A stretch of 64,000 nucleotides of DNA from Rheinheimera salexigens (GCF_001752395.1 NZ_MKEK01000001.1:433466-497465), one strand, 5' to 3'. Positions 1 to 7,352 are shown, counted from the first letter of the stretch. The notes: generated from the letters alone by a model not told the origin. Program-made: numbers and translations.

Positions 1-12
1 GCTGAAATTCGC

Positions 13-66
13 ACATAACAAGCACATTTTTCCGTACTTATTTTGACGCAAATGCGGGCGTTATGT
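13..66 (+). other. attC site 1
   Basis: The outer cores ACATAAC (13-19) and GTTATGT (60-66) are exact reverse complements. The flanking bases also pair (AAGCACATT against AATGCGGGC, imperfectly). The length of 54 bp is near the lower size limit of attC sites. It belongs to a cassette whose ORF is left of the window. Confidence 0.75.
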
Positions 67-99
67 TTACTTTTAGCTTGGAGTGTTAAGGAAGATAAT

Positions 100-342
100 A
101 TGCCAATAAAAAAATGGATTATTCAATATGCTATTGCACTGCCAATAGTTTTTGTTTTATTAGCTGGCGTGCAATTCTTAAAAGGTAGAAGCCTCGAGTA
201 TTCTATTGAATTCGGAGTGTTGTGGTCATTGATATCCGTTGTGATTTTTGCAATTAGACGTTTCTATAACTATCGGCAAAATATTAATTGTGCAGTTTGC
301 AATGATATACCTAATAACAATCAAAATTCTGATGATAGGTAA
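100..342 (+). CDS. Small two-helix membrane protein, cassette-encoded
   Basis: An 80-residue protein of unknown function. The start at 100 is preferred over an upstream in-frame start because AAGGA (88-92) sits just ahead of it and the longer form would begin inside attC site 1. A short basic N-terminus (MPIKKW) is followed by a hydrophobic helix at about residues 9-27 and a second at about 37-53. A polar Asn-rich tail with two cysteines (CAVC) follows. No family was recognised. As the only ORF between attC sites 1 and 2, it is the cassette cargo. Anti-phage or stress roles are common for cassette genes, but nothing here shows one. Confidence 0.6.
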   Translation: MPIKKWIIQYAIALPIVFVLLAGVQFLKGRSLEYSIEFGVLWSLISVVIFAIRRFYNYRQNINCAVCNDIPNNNQNSDDR

Positions 343-444
343 ACATAACGAGAAAATAAACAAGGGCATGTAACAGGTGGCAATGTTTCGCTTTGCTCAC
401 AATTTTAGCCAACCATTACTTAACCTGTTATTTAGGCGTTAAAT
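343..444 (+). other. attC site 2
   Basis: The right core GTTAAAT (438-444) fits GTTRRRY. The left core is ACATAAC (343-349). An internal stem, TAACAGGT near 371 against ACCTGTTA near 423, gives the expected folded arm. The length of 102 bp is within the attC range. It directly abuts the stop codon of the preceding small ORF, as in compact cassettes. Confidence 0.68.
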
Positions 445-456
445 TAAGGATGATGA

Positions 457-1191
457 ATGAATTCGGACGTTCAAACTAAAGCTTTTCTAGACAAGTATAC
501 GACTCTAGCATTACTAATAGGCTTGATTGTCTACCCTGTTTTGTATAGCAATGATTTTTTTAGCTCAATGTTGCTTCCATTCTTGCCCGATGAATTTACT
601 TCACTATTGTATAACAACGAAGCAAGAGCTGGATGGTGGTATTTTATTTTTTCTAACCTGTTTTACCATTGGACTCCACTTCTGTTTATCTGGTACGCAT
701 TAGCTAAAAATAATGAAAGTTGGAGCTCTGTGGGTGTTAACTGGTCTTGGTTCGCTAAACATAAATATTGGTATATCGGGCTTCTTGTTGTACTAGTTAT
801 TTCAGCATTTATCGTTCCTAATATATATTACGGAAGTGAGCTACCAGCAAGATCTCAAGCAGGATTTATCGGCCCAATCAGCACATTAGAACGCTTAGCC
901 GCTATTATTGTCCTCGCATTCACTGCTGCTATTACAGAAGAAATTATATTTAGAGGTTTTGCATTAACACGATTAAATAGAATTATAAAAAACCCTTGGT
1001 TTATATTGCCAATAATAGCAGTATCATTTGTATTTATTCATGGTGAAATTCGCTCCATTAGCCTAACTTTAAACTATTTGATTTTTAGTCTGATTTTTGG
1101 CGCTACCTTTATTCTGCTTAGATTTAAACGGCTCGAGATTTTAATTGTTATACATTTTATGATAAATGCTAGCTTGGTTTTTGTCCCTTAG
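457..1191 (+). CDS. CPBP (Abi/Rce1-like) intramembrane metalloprotease, cassette-encoded
   Basis: A 244-residue polytopic membrane protein. It carries the three CPBP signatures in order: EExxxR (EEIIFR, about residues 161-166), a histidine in FVFIHG near 195, and HxxxN (HFMIN, about 233-237) near the C-terminus. These residues form the glutamate/histidine active site of the CAAX-protease/bacteriocin-processing family. Hydrophobic segments lie throughout (about 15-35, 60-80, 100-120, 150-170, 180-200, 205-240). ATG at 457 follows AAGGATGATG. In bacteria the family serves bacteriocin self-immunity, signalling or phage defence; the substrate here cannot be inferred. It is the only gene of its cassette. 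Confidence 0.85.
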   Translation: MNSDVQTKAFLDKYTTLALLIGLIVYPVLYSNDFFSSMLLPFLPDEFTSLLYNNEARAGWWYFIFSNLFYHWTPLLFIWYALAKNNESWSSVGVNWSWFAKHKYWYIGLLVVLVISAFIVPNIYYGSELPARSQAGFIGPISTLERLAAIIVLAFTAAITEEIIFRGFALTRLNRIIKNPWFILPIIAVSFVFIHGEIRSISLTLNYLIFSLIFGATFILLRFKRLEILIVIHFMINASLVFVP

Positions 1192-1294
1192 GAGTAGGGG
1201 ACTAAGTTAAAAAATGATGACTGATTTTATGAACGTATCGATGCTTATATAGGGCGGTGAAGTACTATTGAACAATAGTATTGACCAAGTAAGC

Positions 1295-1375
1295 ATTTAA
1301 CCAACGCCATCAAAAACGCGTCAGTTGGACGCTCAACTCGCAACAAGTTGCTCGCGTTTGTGGCGTGCGTTAGGC
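1295..1375 (+). other. attC site 3
   Basis: Cores are ATTTAAC (1295-1301) and GTTAGGC (1369-1375). Inner arms are ACGCCA with TGGCGT and AACGCG with CGCGTT, and a small terminal hairpin lies around 1338-1352. The length is 81 bp. This is the clearest attC in the array. Confidence 0.85.
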
Positions 1376-1415
1376 GAATTATGTAATTAAATGAGTTTAA
1401 TCTCAGAGGTGAAAA

Positions 1416-1868
1416 ATGAAAAAATTAGTATCAATAGGGCTCGTTCTACTTGCAGCCTCGTTTTCAGTAGCAGCCTCGGATGGTTTGGTTAAATATGAAA
1501 GTCATCACTCAGTAAAAGAAACCGCTGACCGTTTTGAAAGTATTGCTAAGAGCAAAGGATTAACGCTATTTGCAAGAATAGTCCATCAAAAAAATGCTAG
1601 TGGTGTAGGGCTAGAACTACGTCCAACGGAAGTTATTATTTTTGGTAATCCTAAAGTTGGCACGCCTTTAATGCAATGTGCTCAGGATGTTGCAATTGAT
1701 TTACCGCAAAAGGTATTGGTTAGTGAGGACGCCGATAATAAAGTTTGGTTATCTTACAACAATCCGAGTTACCTAATGAAGCGTCATGATATAAAAAATT
1801 GCGATGAAGTAATTAATAAGATTTCAGGTATTTTAGGTAAGTTGTCAAAAGCTGCAGTTGCCAAGTAG
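1416..1868 (+). CDS. Exported DUF302 domain protein, cassette-encoded
   Basis: 150 residues beginning with a Sec signal peptide (MKKLVSIGLVLLAASFSVAAS; cleavage probably near residue 20). The rest matches the DUF302 fold: a SVKETADRFESIAKSKGL helix, FARIVHQ, then the ELRPTEVIIFGNPKVGTP core and the LPQKVLV segment. DUF302 proteins are small periplasmic or cytoplasmic domains of unknown activity, often near redox or metal genes. AGAGGTG at about 1405-1411 is a good ribosome site for ATG 1416. It sits alone between attC site 3 and the attC-like element that ends at 1965, so it is a mobile cassette cargo. Confidence 0.85.
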   Translation: MKKLVSIGLVLLAASFSVAASDGLVKYESHHSVKETADRFESIAKSKGLTLFARIVHQKNASGVGLELRPTEVIIFGNPKVGTPLMQCAQDVAIDLPQKVLVSEDADNKVWLSYNNPSYLMKRHDIKNCDEVINKISGILGKLSKAAVAK

Positions 1869-1878
1869 GCATTCGGAA

Positions 1879-1965
1879 GTGAGGACGACCTCACCTCTCA
1901 ATTTCGTTAGGGGACGGCCTCCACGGGAGGTGCTAGACGCACGCCCTTTAGCTAAAGCGTTAGGC
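1879..1965 (+). other. Atypical attC-like element with three tandem hairpins
   Basis: It ends in the canonical right core GCGTTAGGC (1957-1965), but no RYYYAAC left core is visible. Instead there are three perfect small inverted repeats: GTGAGG-acga-CCTCAC (1879-1894), CCTCC-acg-GGAGG (1918-1930) and CTTTAGCTAAAG (1946-1957). The position between two cassette ORFs suggests a functional or decayed attC. Confidence 0.5.
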
Positions 1966-2013
1966 GCAGGTTGCGCGCCACTGAGCAACCATTTATAGAA
2001 ATGGAGAAATGTT

Positions 2014-2232
2014 ATGTCTGAAACAATGCCTGGTATGGGAATGTGGCCTATGGGACCACTAATGATGTTGGTGATGGCAGCGTTGGTGATATTGCCGTTT
2101 TGGTTTATCTTTTCTAAGGCGGGCTACTCGAAGTGGCTAAGTTTGCTTATGGTGGTTCCAATCATTAACGTGATTCTTTTGTATTTTCTTGCGTTTACCA
2201 AGTGGCCGAGCATTGGGAATAGAAATTTGTAA
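2014..2232 (+). CDS. Small two-helix membrane protein, cassette-encoded
   Basis: 72 residues with a Met/Gly/Pro-rich start (MPGMGMWPMGP) and two hydrophobic helices (about 15-33 and 42-60) joined by a loop containing FSKAGYSKW. The loop and the following VPIINVILLYFLAFTKWP resemble small bacterial membrane proteins of the DUF805-like type, but the protein is too short for a firm family call. ATGGAGAAATGTT upstream supplies GGAG for ATG 2014. It is the sole ORF of its cassette, between the attC-like element at 1965 and attC site 5. Function unknown. Confidence 0.65.
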   Translation: MSETMPGMGMWPMGPLMMLVMAALVILPFWFIFSKAGYSKWLSLLMVVPIINVILLYFLAFTKWPSIGNRNL

Positions 2233-2280
2233 GAACACCGTCCCCCTGACCATTAAAGGTAAAATCACGACCTTATTAGC

Positions 2281-2361
2281 GCCTAATAATTCGCTCAACA
2301 CGGACGGGTAAATGCGGTGCTTCACTACGCTTATTGCCCGTCGGTTAGCTCTGCGTTAGGC
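2281..2361 (+). other. attC site 5, last of the array
   Basis: Cores are GCCTAAT (2281-2287) and GTTAGGC (2355-2361), with one mismatch between them. The long arm GACGGGTAAATGCG near 2302 pairs well with CGCTTATTGCCCGTC near 2328. The length is 81 bp. No complete attC is visible to its right. Confidence 0.82.
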
Positions 2362-2383
2362 AAAATATTATTCTGAGTAATTT

Positions 2384-2722
2384 ATGGAACATATTAATTG
2401 GGATGATTTTCAAAAAGTCGATATTCGGGTTGGGACCATTATTGATGTCGAAGACTTTCCAGAGGCGCGTCGGCCTGCTTACAAATTGAAGGTTGATTTC
2501 GGTCAAGCAATCGGTATTAAAAAGTCTAGTGCGCAGATCACTAATCTATATGCAAAAGAAGAACTGTTGGGTAAGCAGGTGTTAGCAGTAGTAAATTTCC
2601 CACCAAAACAAATTGGCCCTATTATGTCTGAATGTTTAGTTACTGGGCTGTACCGCCCTGATGGTTCTGTGGTGCTAGCAACTGTTGATATGAAGCTACC
2701 TAATGGCACAAGGCTGGCATAA
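2384..2722 (+). CDS. csaA: CsaA-type tRNA-binding domain protein
   Basis: A 112-residue single OB-fold protein of the CsaA/EMAP-II-like tRNA-binding family. It shows the family features FQKVDIRVGTIIDVEDFPEARRPAYKLKVDFG, then KKSSAQITNLY, QVLAVVNFPPKQIGP and the closing ECLVTGL and VVLATVD strands. Length is normal for CsaA (about 110). CsaA dimers bind tRNA and have been linked to export chaperoning. The gene begins 22 bp after attC site 5. Only a left-half-like sequence (GCATAACAAGC, 2718-2728) follows the coding region, so it is either the terminal cassette with an eroded attC or the chromosomal gene flanking the array. Confidence 0.88.
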   Translation: MEHINWDDFQKVDIRVGTIIDVEDFPEARRPAYKLKVDFGQAIGIKKSSAQITNLYAKEELLGKQVLAVVNFPPKQIGPIMSECLVTGLYRPDGSVVLATVDMKLPNGTRLA

Positions 2723-2799
2723 CAAGCAGACTAAGATTTTTCAGTTATAATTATTAACATTCCCTATCACTCTAACTCTAATAATAGTAAAGAGGATGC

Positions 2800-3672
2800 A
2801 TGGAGCCCATTAACATTCTACTCGCCCAGATTAAGGATATGGCAAGAAGTGCTATCGAGATTTTGCCGCAGTTACTCATTGCTATAATCATCCTTGTTTT
2901 AACTTATGCCTTCGCCAAATTAGCCAAAAACATTGCCAAACGTATTCTTAAGCACACCCATTTACGCCAGAGCTTGGCGGAGCTGCTGGTGTTATTCTCT
3001 TCTTTAGCCATCTGGCTATTCGGAATAATGATTGCTGCGATTATCGCCTTTCCAGATCTAACCCCGACAAAAATGCTGGCAGGTTTGGGCATAGGCTCGG
3101 TAGCAATTGGTTTTGCTTTTAAAGATATATTTGAGAATTTTTTAGCCGGGATCATCATATTGATCCGCAAAGAAATGCGCATCAATGACTTTATAGAATG
3201 TGAAGGTTATGAGGGCACTGTTGAGGCGATATTAGTACGTGAGACCCATATTCGTAAAACAGATGGTGAATTAGTGATACTGCCCAATAGTATGTTATTC
3301 AAAAATCCATTGACGATAAAAACCGATATTGACCAACGTAGAACCACCATTATCTGTGGAGTGGGCTATGGCGAAAATGTGGATGAAGCTAGGTCGGTTA
3401 TCAAACAAGCGGTAACTGACTGTAAAACGGTAATCAGTGACTCACGTCCTGTACAAATATTTGCTAATGAATTTGCCGATTCGTCGGTGAATTTTGAAGT
3501 AACGTGGTGGACGGGATCTAAGCCAATAGATATTAGGCAGTCACGAGACGAAGTCATTGCCGCTATTAAATCTGCGCTGGATAATGCGGATATCGAAATT
3601 CCATTTCCATATAGAACGCTCACTTTTAATCAGCCAGTTAGTATTAACACTAATCAGCAGATGGACGAATAG
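2800..3672 (+). CDS. Small-conductance mechanosensitive channel, MscS family
   Basis: A 290-residue MscS protein of E. coli MscS length. Three N-terminal membrane helices (about 18-40, 63-85, 92-125) end in the pore helix with Gly/Ala packing (AGLGIGSVAIGFAFKDIFENFLAG). The beta domain (RINDFIECEGYEGTVEAILVRETHIRKTDGELVILPNS) and the mixed alpha/beta C-terminal domain follow. The channel opens under membrane tension to release solutes on hypo-osmotic shock. AGAGGATGC upstream supports ATG 2800. It is probably a single-gene unit; the 287 bp downstream contain no gene. A second, YbdG-like MscS is encoded at 39.6 kb. Confidence 0.93.
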   Translation: MEPINILLAQIKDMARSAIEILPQLLIAIIILVLTYAFAKLAKNIAKRILKHTHLRQSLAELLVLFSSLAIWLFGIMIAAIIAFPDLTPTKMLAGLGIGSVAIGFAFKDIFENFLAGIIILIRKEMRINDFIECEGYEGTVEAILVRETHIRKTDGELVILPNSMLFKNPLTIKTDIDQRRTTIICGVGYGENVDEARSVIKQAVTDCKTVISDSRPVQIFANEFADSSVNFEVTWWTGSKPIDIRQSRDEVIAAIKSALDNADIEIPFPYRTLTFNQPVSINTNQQMDE

Positions 3673-3959
3673 CAAACTAGTTGGCTATCAGCCTATTAAG
3701 TACTGAAGATTGCTTAAATGACTGTGCGGTAGTCTGCTTTATATCAGCTGTTGTGGAGCAATACATCTTAAAAGTTACACTGTTGTTAACCATGATAAAA
3801 TCTAGTATTGTATCATTTATCAATACAAAACGGCTTTAGTTCAAAGCTAAGCCTAGCCCAGACGCGGCCTCTAATACGAAAGCTCTAATATAATTAGTGT
3901 GCAGCGTATGTTGGGGCTGGAATGGAGCCTCATTAATTAAAACGATAAGGAAAATCAGG

Positions 3960-4181
3960 ATGAATTTCGATGCCACAATACTAGGTCAGTTTATTATTGT
4001 TTTTGCACTAATTGTAGGTACTTTAAGCTATTACCTTGGTCGTCGTAAAACCCAAACACCTATTATCGCCGGTCTGATTGGGGCCGCGTTATCTATTATT
4101 CCGCCATTTGGTTTAGTTTACTTGATTGTTTTAGTTCTGAAAAAAGATGTTAATTCAGTCACTGCGTCAGTAAATGGCTAA
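3960..4181 (+). CDS. Small membrane protein, unknown
   Basis: 73 residues. The ATG at 3960 is chosen over an in-frame start at 3897 because AAGG precedes it and the longer N-terminus is not membrane-like. Two hydrophobic helices (about 7-26 and 37-60) flank a GRRKTQTP loop with positive charge, giving a likely N-out/C-out hairpin. The PFGLVYLIVLVLKKD end resembles small hypothetical proteins seen in marine gammaproteobacteria. No function can be assigned. It precedes a small lipoprotein gene by about 45 bp and may be cotranscribed with it. Confidence 0.6.
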   Translation: MNFDATILGQFIIVFALIVGTLSYYLGRRKTQTPIIAGLIGAALSIIPPFGLVYLIVLVLKKDVNSVTASVNG

Positions 4182-4225
4182 CAGGCTCAGAACAAAGTAT
4201 TACGCTCTATATGCACAGGGAAGTT

Positions 4226-4462
4226 ATGTCTAAATTGTTATTACTGTTTTTTGTTGTTATCTCAGTGTCATCCTGTGCCTCTCATCAAATAGCAGATAAT
4301 GGCTGTAAATTTGTAACAGGCACCTACGAGTCTGAGCAAGCAAGAAAGCAGCAAAGTGAACGTACCGGCCAGAGGCATGAAAAGGCTAGTACTGACATCA
4401 TTAATGGTATTTTAGCTTTATTTACCATTACATTATCAGGTGAAAAGGAAGAGTGCATATAA
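4226..4462 (+). CDS. Small lipoprotein, unknown
   Basis: 78 residues when started at ATG 4226, where AGGGA lies just upstream. The signal is a lipoprotein type: MSKLLLLFFVVISVSSC with the lipidated Cys about residue 17. The mature part is polar (QARKQQSERTGQRHEKAS), followed by a short hydrophobic stretch (GILALFTITL) and a cysteine near the end (EECI). The two mature cysteines could form a disulfide. No family was recognised. It is followed after 30 bp by the DUF503 gene. Confidence 0.6.
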   Translation: MSKLLLLFFVVISVSSCASHQIADNGCKFVTGTYESEQARKQQSERTGQRHEKASTDIINGILALFTITLSGEKEECI

Positions 4463-4492
4463 TAAGGCTTTCCGTAAACCAAGGAAAACCGT

Positions 4493-4774
4493 ATGCATAT
4501 TAGTATTCTAACCATGGCCTTTTCTTTACCGGGCTGTGGTTCTTTGAAAGAAAAAAGGCAACGTATGGGCGGCCTGCATGAAAAATTCGGGCGTAATCCT
4601 GCAGTAGCGGTCTGTGAAAGCGGTGAACACAACCGGCACGATGCCAGCGAATGGTCGTTTGTGGTGGTAGGCGCCTCAAGACGCGAGGTCGAATCGCTGT
4701 GTAGTCAAATTGAAGACAAAATTCAGCACAGCGTTCAAGGACGTATCATCAATATAACGTGTGAACGGATTTAA
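4493..4774 (+). CDS. DUF503 (YlxP-like) protein
   Basis: 93 residues matching DUF503: the N-terminal strand MHISILTMAFSLPGCGSLKEKRQ with the family hallmark SLKEKR, then the GRNPAVAVCES segment and the final beta strand. The family adopts a ferredoxin-like fold. In Firmicutes YlxP sits in the nusA-infB-rbfA operon and is tied to ribosome maturation. Here it stands outside any translation operon, so its role is uncertain. ATG 4493 follows AAGGAAAACCGT. Length is typical. Confidence 0.85.
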   Translation: MHISILTMAFSLPGCGSLKEKRQRMGGLHEKFGRNPAVAVCESGEHNRHDASEWSFVVVGASRREVESLCSQIEDKIQHSVQGRIINITCERI

Positions 4775-4958
4775 TTAAAAAAGCAAAAGTCCACTTGCTT
4801 ATGTTTTCCTTAACGTTGCTGCCCATAACCCCTCTGCCTCCCCTAAATCCATTTAAATTGCCTAATTTAGTGGAGGGTCTTTGATCGACCTCTATACTAA
4901 ATATTATGTCGCTAAAGCGTATTGGCATAAATTATTTTTTTCGGTAATGGAGAACTCG

Positions 4959-6455
4959 ATGAGTGATAAGCCTAGTTTATTAATCGGTGGCACTGCTTCC
5001 GGTCATTTTTTGATGGATGCGAGCATGGCTAACCGGCATGGCTTAATTGCTGGCGCAACGGGTACGGGTAAAACCATTACCTTACAAAATTTGACAGAGA
5101 ACTTTTCCCGTTTAGGGGTGCCGGTTTTTCTTGCTGATGTGAAAGGCGATCTTTCTGGATTAGCCGCGCCGGGCAGTACACACCCCAAAATTGACGCCCG
5201 AGTTAAGCAACTGAAGATTGAAAATTATCAATTTCGCTCTGTGCCTACGGTGTTTTGGGATATGTTTGGCCATAAAGGTCATAATATCCGCACTACCATT
5301 TCAGATATGGGGCCTTTGCTACTTGCTAGCCTGTTAGAGTTGAACGATACCCAAAGTGGTGTGTTATATGCCTGCTTTAAGGTTGCAGATGATAATGGCT
5401 GGTTACTGCTGGATCTAAAAGATTTGCGCTCGATGTTAACCTGGTTGGCCGACAACGCAAAGGAGTTGAAAGGCGAGTATGGCAATATATCCTCTTCTAG
5501 TATCGGTGCCATTCAACGAAAATTATTAGTGTTAGAAGAGCAAGGCGCTGAGCATTTTTTCAATGAACCGGCCATTGCACTAGACGATTTAATTAAGACC
5601 GACTTTTCAGGTAACGGCGTGGTCAACGTGCTGGATGTAACCAAGTTAATTCATGAGTCACCAAAATTATATGCCTGCTTTTTGATTTGGTTACTGGCGG
5701 AACTGTTTGAAAACTTGCCAGAGGTAGGTGATGCAGATAGACCGAAATTTGTGTTGTTTTTTGATGAAGCACATTTGATATTTGATGGTGCCGCCGATGT
5801 ATTAGTTAACAAAATAGAACAGGTGGTAAGGCTGATACGCTCAAAAGGGGTTGGGGTATATTTTGTTAGCCAAAGCCCGATGGATATACCGGAAGATATA
5901 CTGGGTCAATTAGGCATGAAAATTCAACATGCTTTGCGCGCCTTTACCCCAAAAGATAAAAAAGTGGTGAAGGCATCTGCAGCGTCGTTTAGACAAAATC
6001 CTGATATTAATACCGAGCAGCTTATTACTGAGTTAGGTGTGGGAGTGGCCTTGGTTTCAGTATTAGACGCGGATGGTAAGCCAACACCGGTTGAACTGGT
6101 TTATATTAAACCACCTGAGTCGCGAGTCGGGCCTTTAACCGATGCGGAGCGTGCTGATTATATCACTCGCTCACCTTATAAAGGCCGTTACGATAAAGTT
6201 ATCGACCGTGAATCGGCTCATGAATTATTAAAACAAAAAGCTGAGAAGCTCGCAGAGTCAAATGCTGATATAGCAGCCCAGCAACAAGCCGAAAAACAAG
6301 CTGAGAAAGAAGCTAAAACGTCAGCGGTTAAAAGTAAGCGTACTAGGCAAACTCCGGTTGAAGCAATGGTGAAAAGTGCCGCCAGAAGCATGGGCAGTCA
6401 GATTGGCCGCCAGTTAATTAGGGGTATTTTGGGTTCATTATTTGGTAAGCGTTAA
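4959..6455 (+). CDS. HerA/DUF853-type P-loop ATPase
   Basis: 498 residues from ATG 4959 (GGAGAA just upstream); an upstream in-frame start at 4881 would add 26 non-conserved residues. Walker A GATGTGKT lies at about residues 32-39 and Walker B VLFFDEAH at about 265-272. It continues with the typical RLIRSKGVGVYFVSQSPMDIPEDILGQLG, ALRAFTPKDKK and SPYKGRYD segments of the DUF853 helicase HerA-like family. The C-terminus is a basic Ala/Lys/Gln-rich tail ending in an RQLIRGILGSLFGKR amphipathic element. HerA proteins form hexameric DNA translocases, often paired with NurA or SIR2 nucleases in defence; no partner nuclease is adjacent, so a housekeeping role is more likely. Confidence 0.88.
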   Translation: MSDKPSLLIGGTASGHFLMDASMANRHGLIAGATGTGKTITLQNLTENFSRLGVPVFLADVKGDLSGLAAPGSTHPKIDARVKQLKIENYQFRSVPTVFWDMFGHKGHNIRTTISDMGPLLLASLLELNDTQSGVLYACFKVADDNGWLLLDLKDLRSMLTWLADNAKELKGEYGNISSSSIGAIQRKLLVLEEQGAEHFFNEPAIALDDLIKTDFSGNGVVNVLDVTKLIHESPKLYACFLIWLLAELFENLPEVGDADRPKFVLFFDEAHLIFDGAADVLVNKIEQVVRLIRSKGVGVYFVSQSPMDIPEDILGQLGMKIQHALRAFTPKDKKVVKASAASFRQNPDINTEQLITELGVGVALVSVLDADGKPTPVELVYIKPPESRVGPLTDAERADYITRSPYKGRYDKVIDRESAHELLKQKAEKLAESNADIAAQQQAEKQAEKEAKTSAVKSKRTRQTPVEAMVKSAARSMGSQIGRQLIRGILGSLFGKR

Positions 6456-6592
6456 GACAATTTTGGCACAGGGTATTTACCTCGAATTTTACATCAACAA
6501 TACTGTATAGTTAGCCCTAATACTTGAGCCGAAAATAAGCTATTAAACTGGCTAGCTCAAGGTTTAGGTGGTTTAAAACTAAACAGGTTGTT

Positions 6593-6652
6593 ATGCAAAA
6601 ACGATTATCTAATAAAACTAGCCCGATAAAATTTGTGCGTGACGCACAATGA
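6593..6652 (+). CDS. 19-residue leader ORF coupled to the cysteine cluster gene
   Basis: ATG 6593 is preceded by AGG (AACAGGTTGTT). The peptide MQKRLSNKTSPIKFVRDAQ ends with TGA at 6650-6652, overlapping the ATG of the next gene (6649) in an ATGA junction. The downstream gene has no visible ribosome site of its own, which makes a coupling function plausible. No homology is claimed. Confidence 0.4.
   Translation: MQKRLSNKTSPIKFVRDAQ
6635..6647 (+). promoter_or_regulatory. Start-codon-proximal hairpin
   Basis: GTGCG-TGA-CGCAC is a perfect 5-bp stem ending one base before ATG 6649. It would occupy the normal ribosome-binding position of the downstream gene, and ribosomes reading the 19-residue leader ORF would open it. 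Confidence 0.4.
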
Positions 6653-6930
6653 ATATTGCCGTTAAGAATGTACCTAGTGATGCTGTCACTTGCTCAACTT
6701 GCAAGGCTAATTGTTGCCGGTTAGAGGTCATGTTAATTACCGATACCGGCGTGCCTGAACAGTATGTTGCTGTAGATAACTGGGGCGGCATGACGATGGC
6801 GCGCTTAGATGATGGCTGGTGTGCAGCTTTAGACCGCTCTACCATGCTTTGTCGTATTTATGAAAATCGGCCGTTAATTTGCCGCGAATTTGAAATGGGC
6901 GGCTATGAATGCCTGGCTGAAAGAACCTAG
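6649..6930 (+). CDS. YkgJ-family cysteine cluster protein
   Basis: 93 residues with the zinc/iron-chelating cysteine cluster pattern: CSTCKANCC near the N-terminus and CRIYENRPLICREFEMGGYEC near the C-terminus. Together these give the family's CxxCxxxCC ... C ... C arrangement. Such short YkgJ proteins are cytoplasmic and thought to bind a metal; the biochemical role is unknown. Translation is probably coupled to the 19-residue ORF that ends on its start codon, because a hairpin replaces the usual ribosome site. No further gene is clearly in the same unit. Confidence 0.82.
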   Translation: MNIAVKNVPSDAVTCSTCKANCCRLEVMLITDTGVPEQYVAVDNWGGMTMARLDDGWCAALDRSTMLCRIYENRPLICREFEMGGYECLAERT

Positions 6931-7001
6931 TTTATTCCTAAGATATCACTCCACCCATACTGCCTTATTTGAGAAGCCTTACCTTATTAGAGATAGTGTA
7001 A

Positions 7002-7352
7002 ATGATTCAGAAAATTGAAGATAAAAAGCAATATCTGCTGCATTGGATGTATGACTTTATCGAGGATGACGATGAACCTGCATACTTAAAAAGTGACGTG
7101 GCAGAATTTGATAAAATAATATCTTTATTTATTAAAGAGGTAGGTGAAAGCAGTCAACGTTCAGACTATTCTTGGGTTTGTGCAAAAATTGAAGCGTTAG
7201 TGCTAAACCTAAATGAATTAAACCGTAAGCATGTTCATCAGCTAATTGAAGCGCATCAACGTGAAGATATTTGTGCACTGATTAGTTTAGTTGTGCAACA
7301 TGCAGGACACGATTACCAAGACGATATCACTGAACAGTGGCGTGAGTGGTAA
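7002..7352 (+). CDS. Hypothetical acidic protein
   Basis: 116 residues, soluble, acidic and mostly helical by eye. It starts IEDKKQYLLHWMYDFIEDDDEPAYL and ends VVQHAGHDYQDDITEQWREW. There are no signal peptide, membrane segments or recognisable motifs. A single Cys-Ala pair and several histidines (HVHQLIEAHQ) are present, but not in a metal motif. ATG 7002 has only a weak GAGA upstream. It is followed after 70 bp by another small helical gene and may share a transcript. No function is proposed. Confidence 0.6.
   Translation: MIQKIEDKKQYLLHWMYDFIEDDDEPAYLKSDVAEFDKIISLFIKEVGESSQRSDYSWVCAKIEALVLNLNELNRKHVHQLIEAHQREDICALISLVVQHAGHDYQDDITEQWREW

Larger units (their letters stand above)
1..2361 (+). 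mobile_element. Integron gene-cassette array, distal part
   Basis: Short genes all reading rightward are each followed by a 54-102 bp imperfect palindrome that ends in a GTTRRRY-type core (GTTATGT, GTTAAAT, GTTAGGC). This is the layout of integron cassettes, an ORF followed by its attC. There are at least four cassettes plus the attC of a fifth whose gene lies left of the window. The integrase and attI are expected to the left and are not seen. Cassettes lack their own obvious strong promoters, as is usual. Confidence 0.82.

Noticed and set aside
3673..3959. Possible small gene between MscS and the small membrane protein
   Set aside because: The longest frame is about 15 codons with no ribosome site; nothing supportable.
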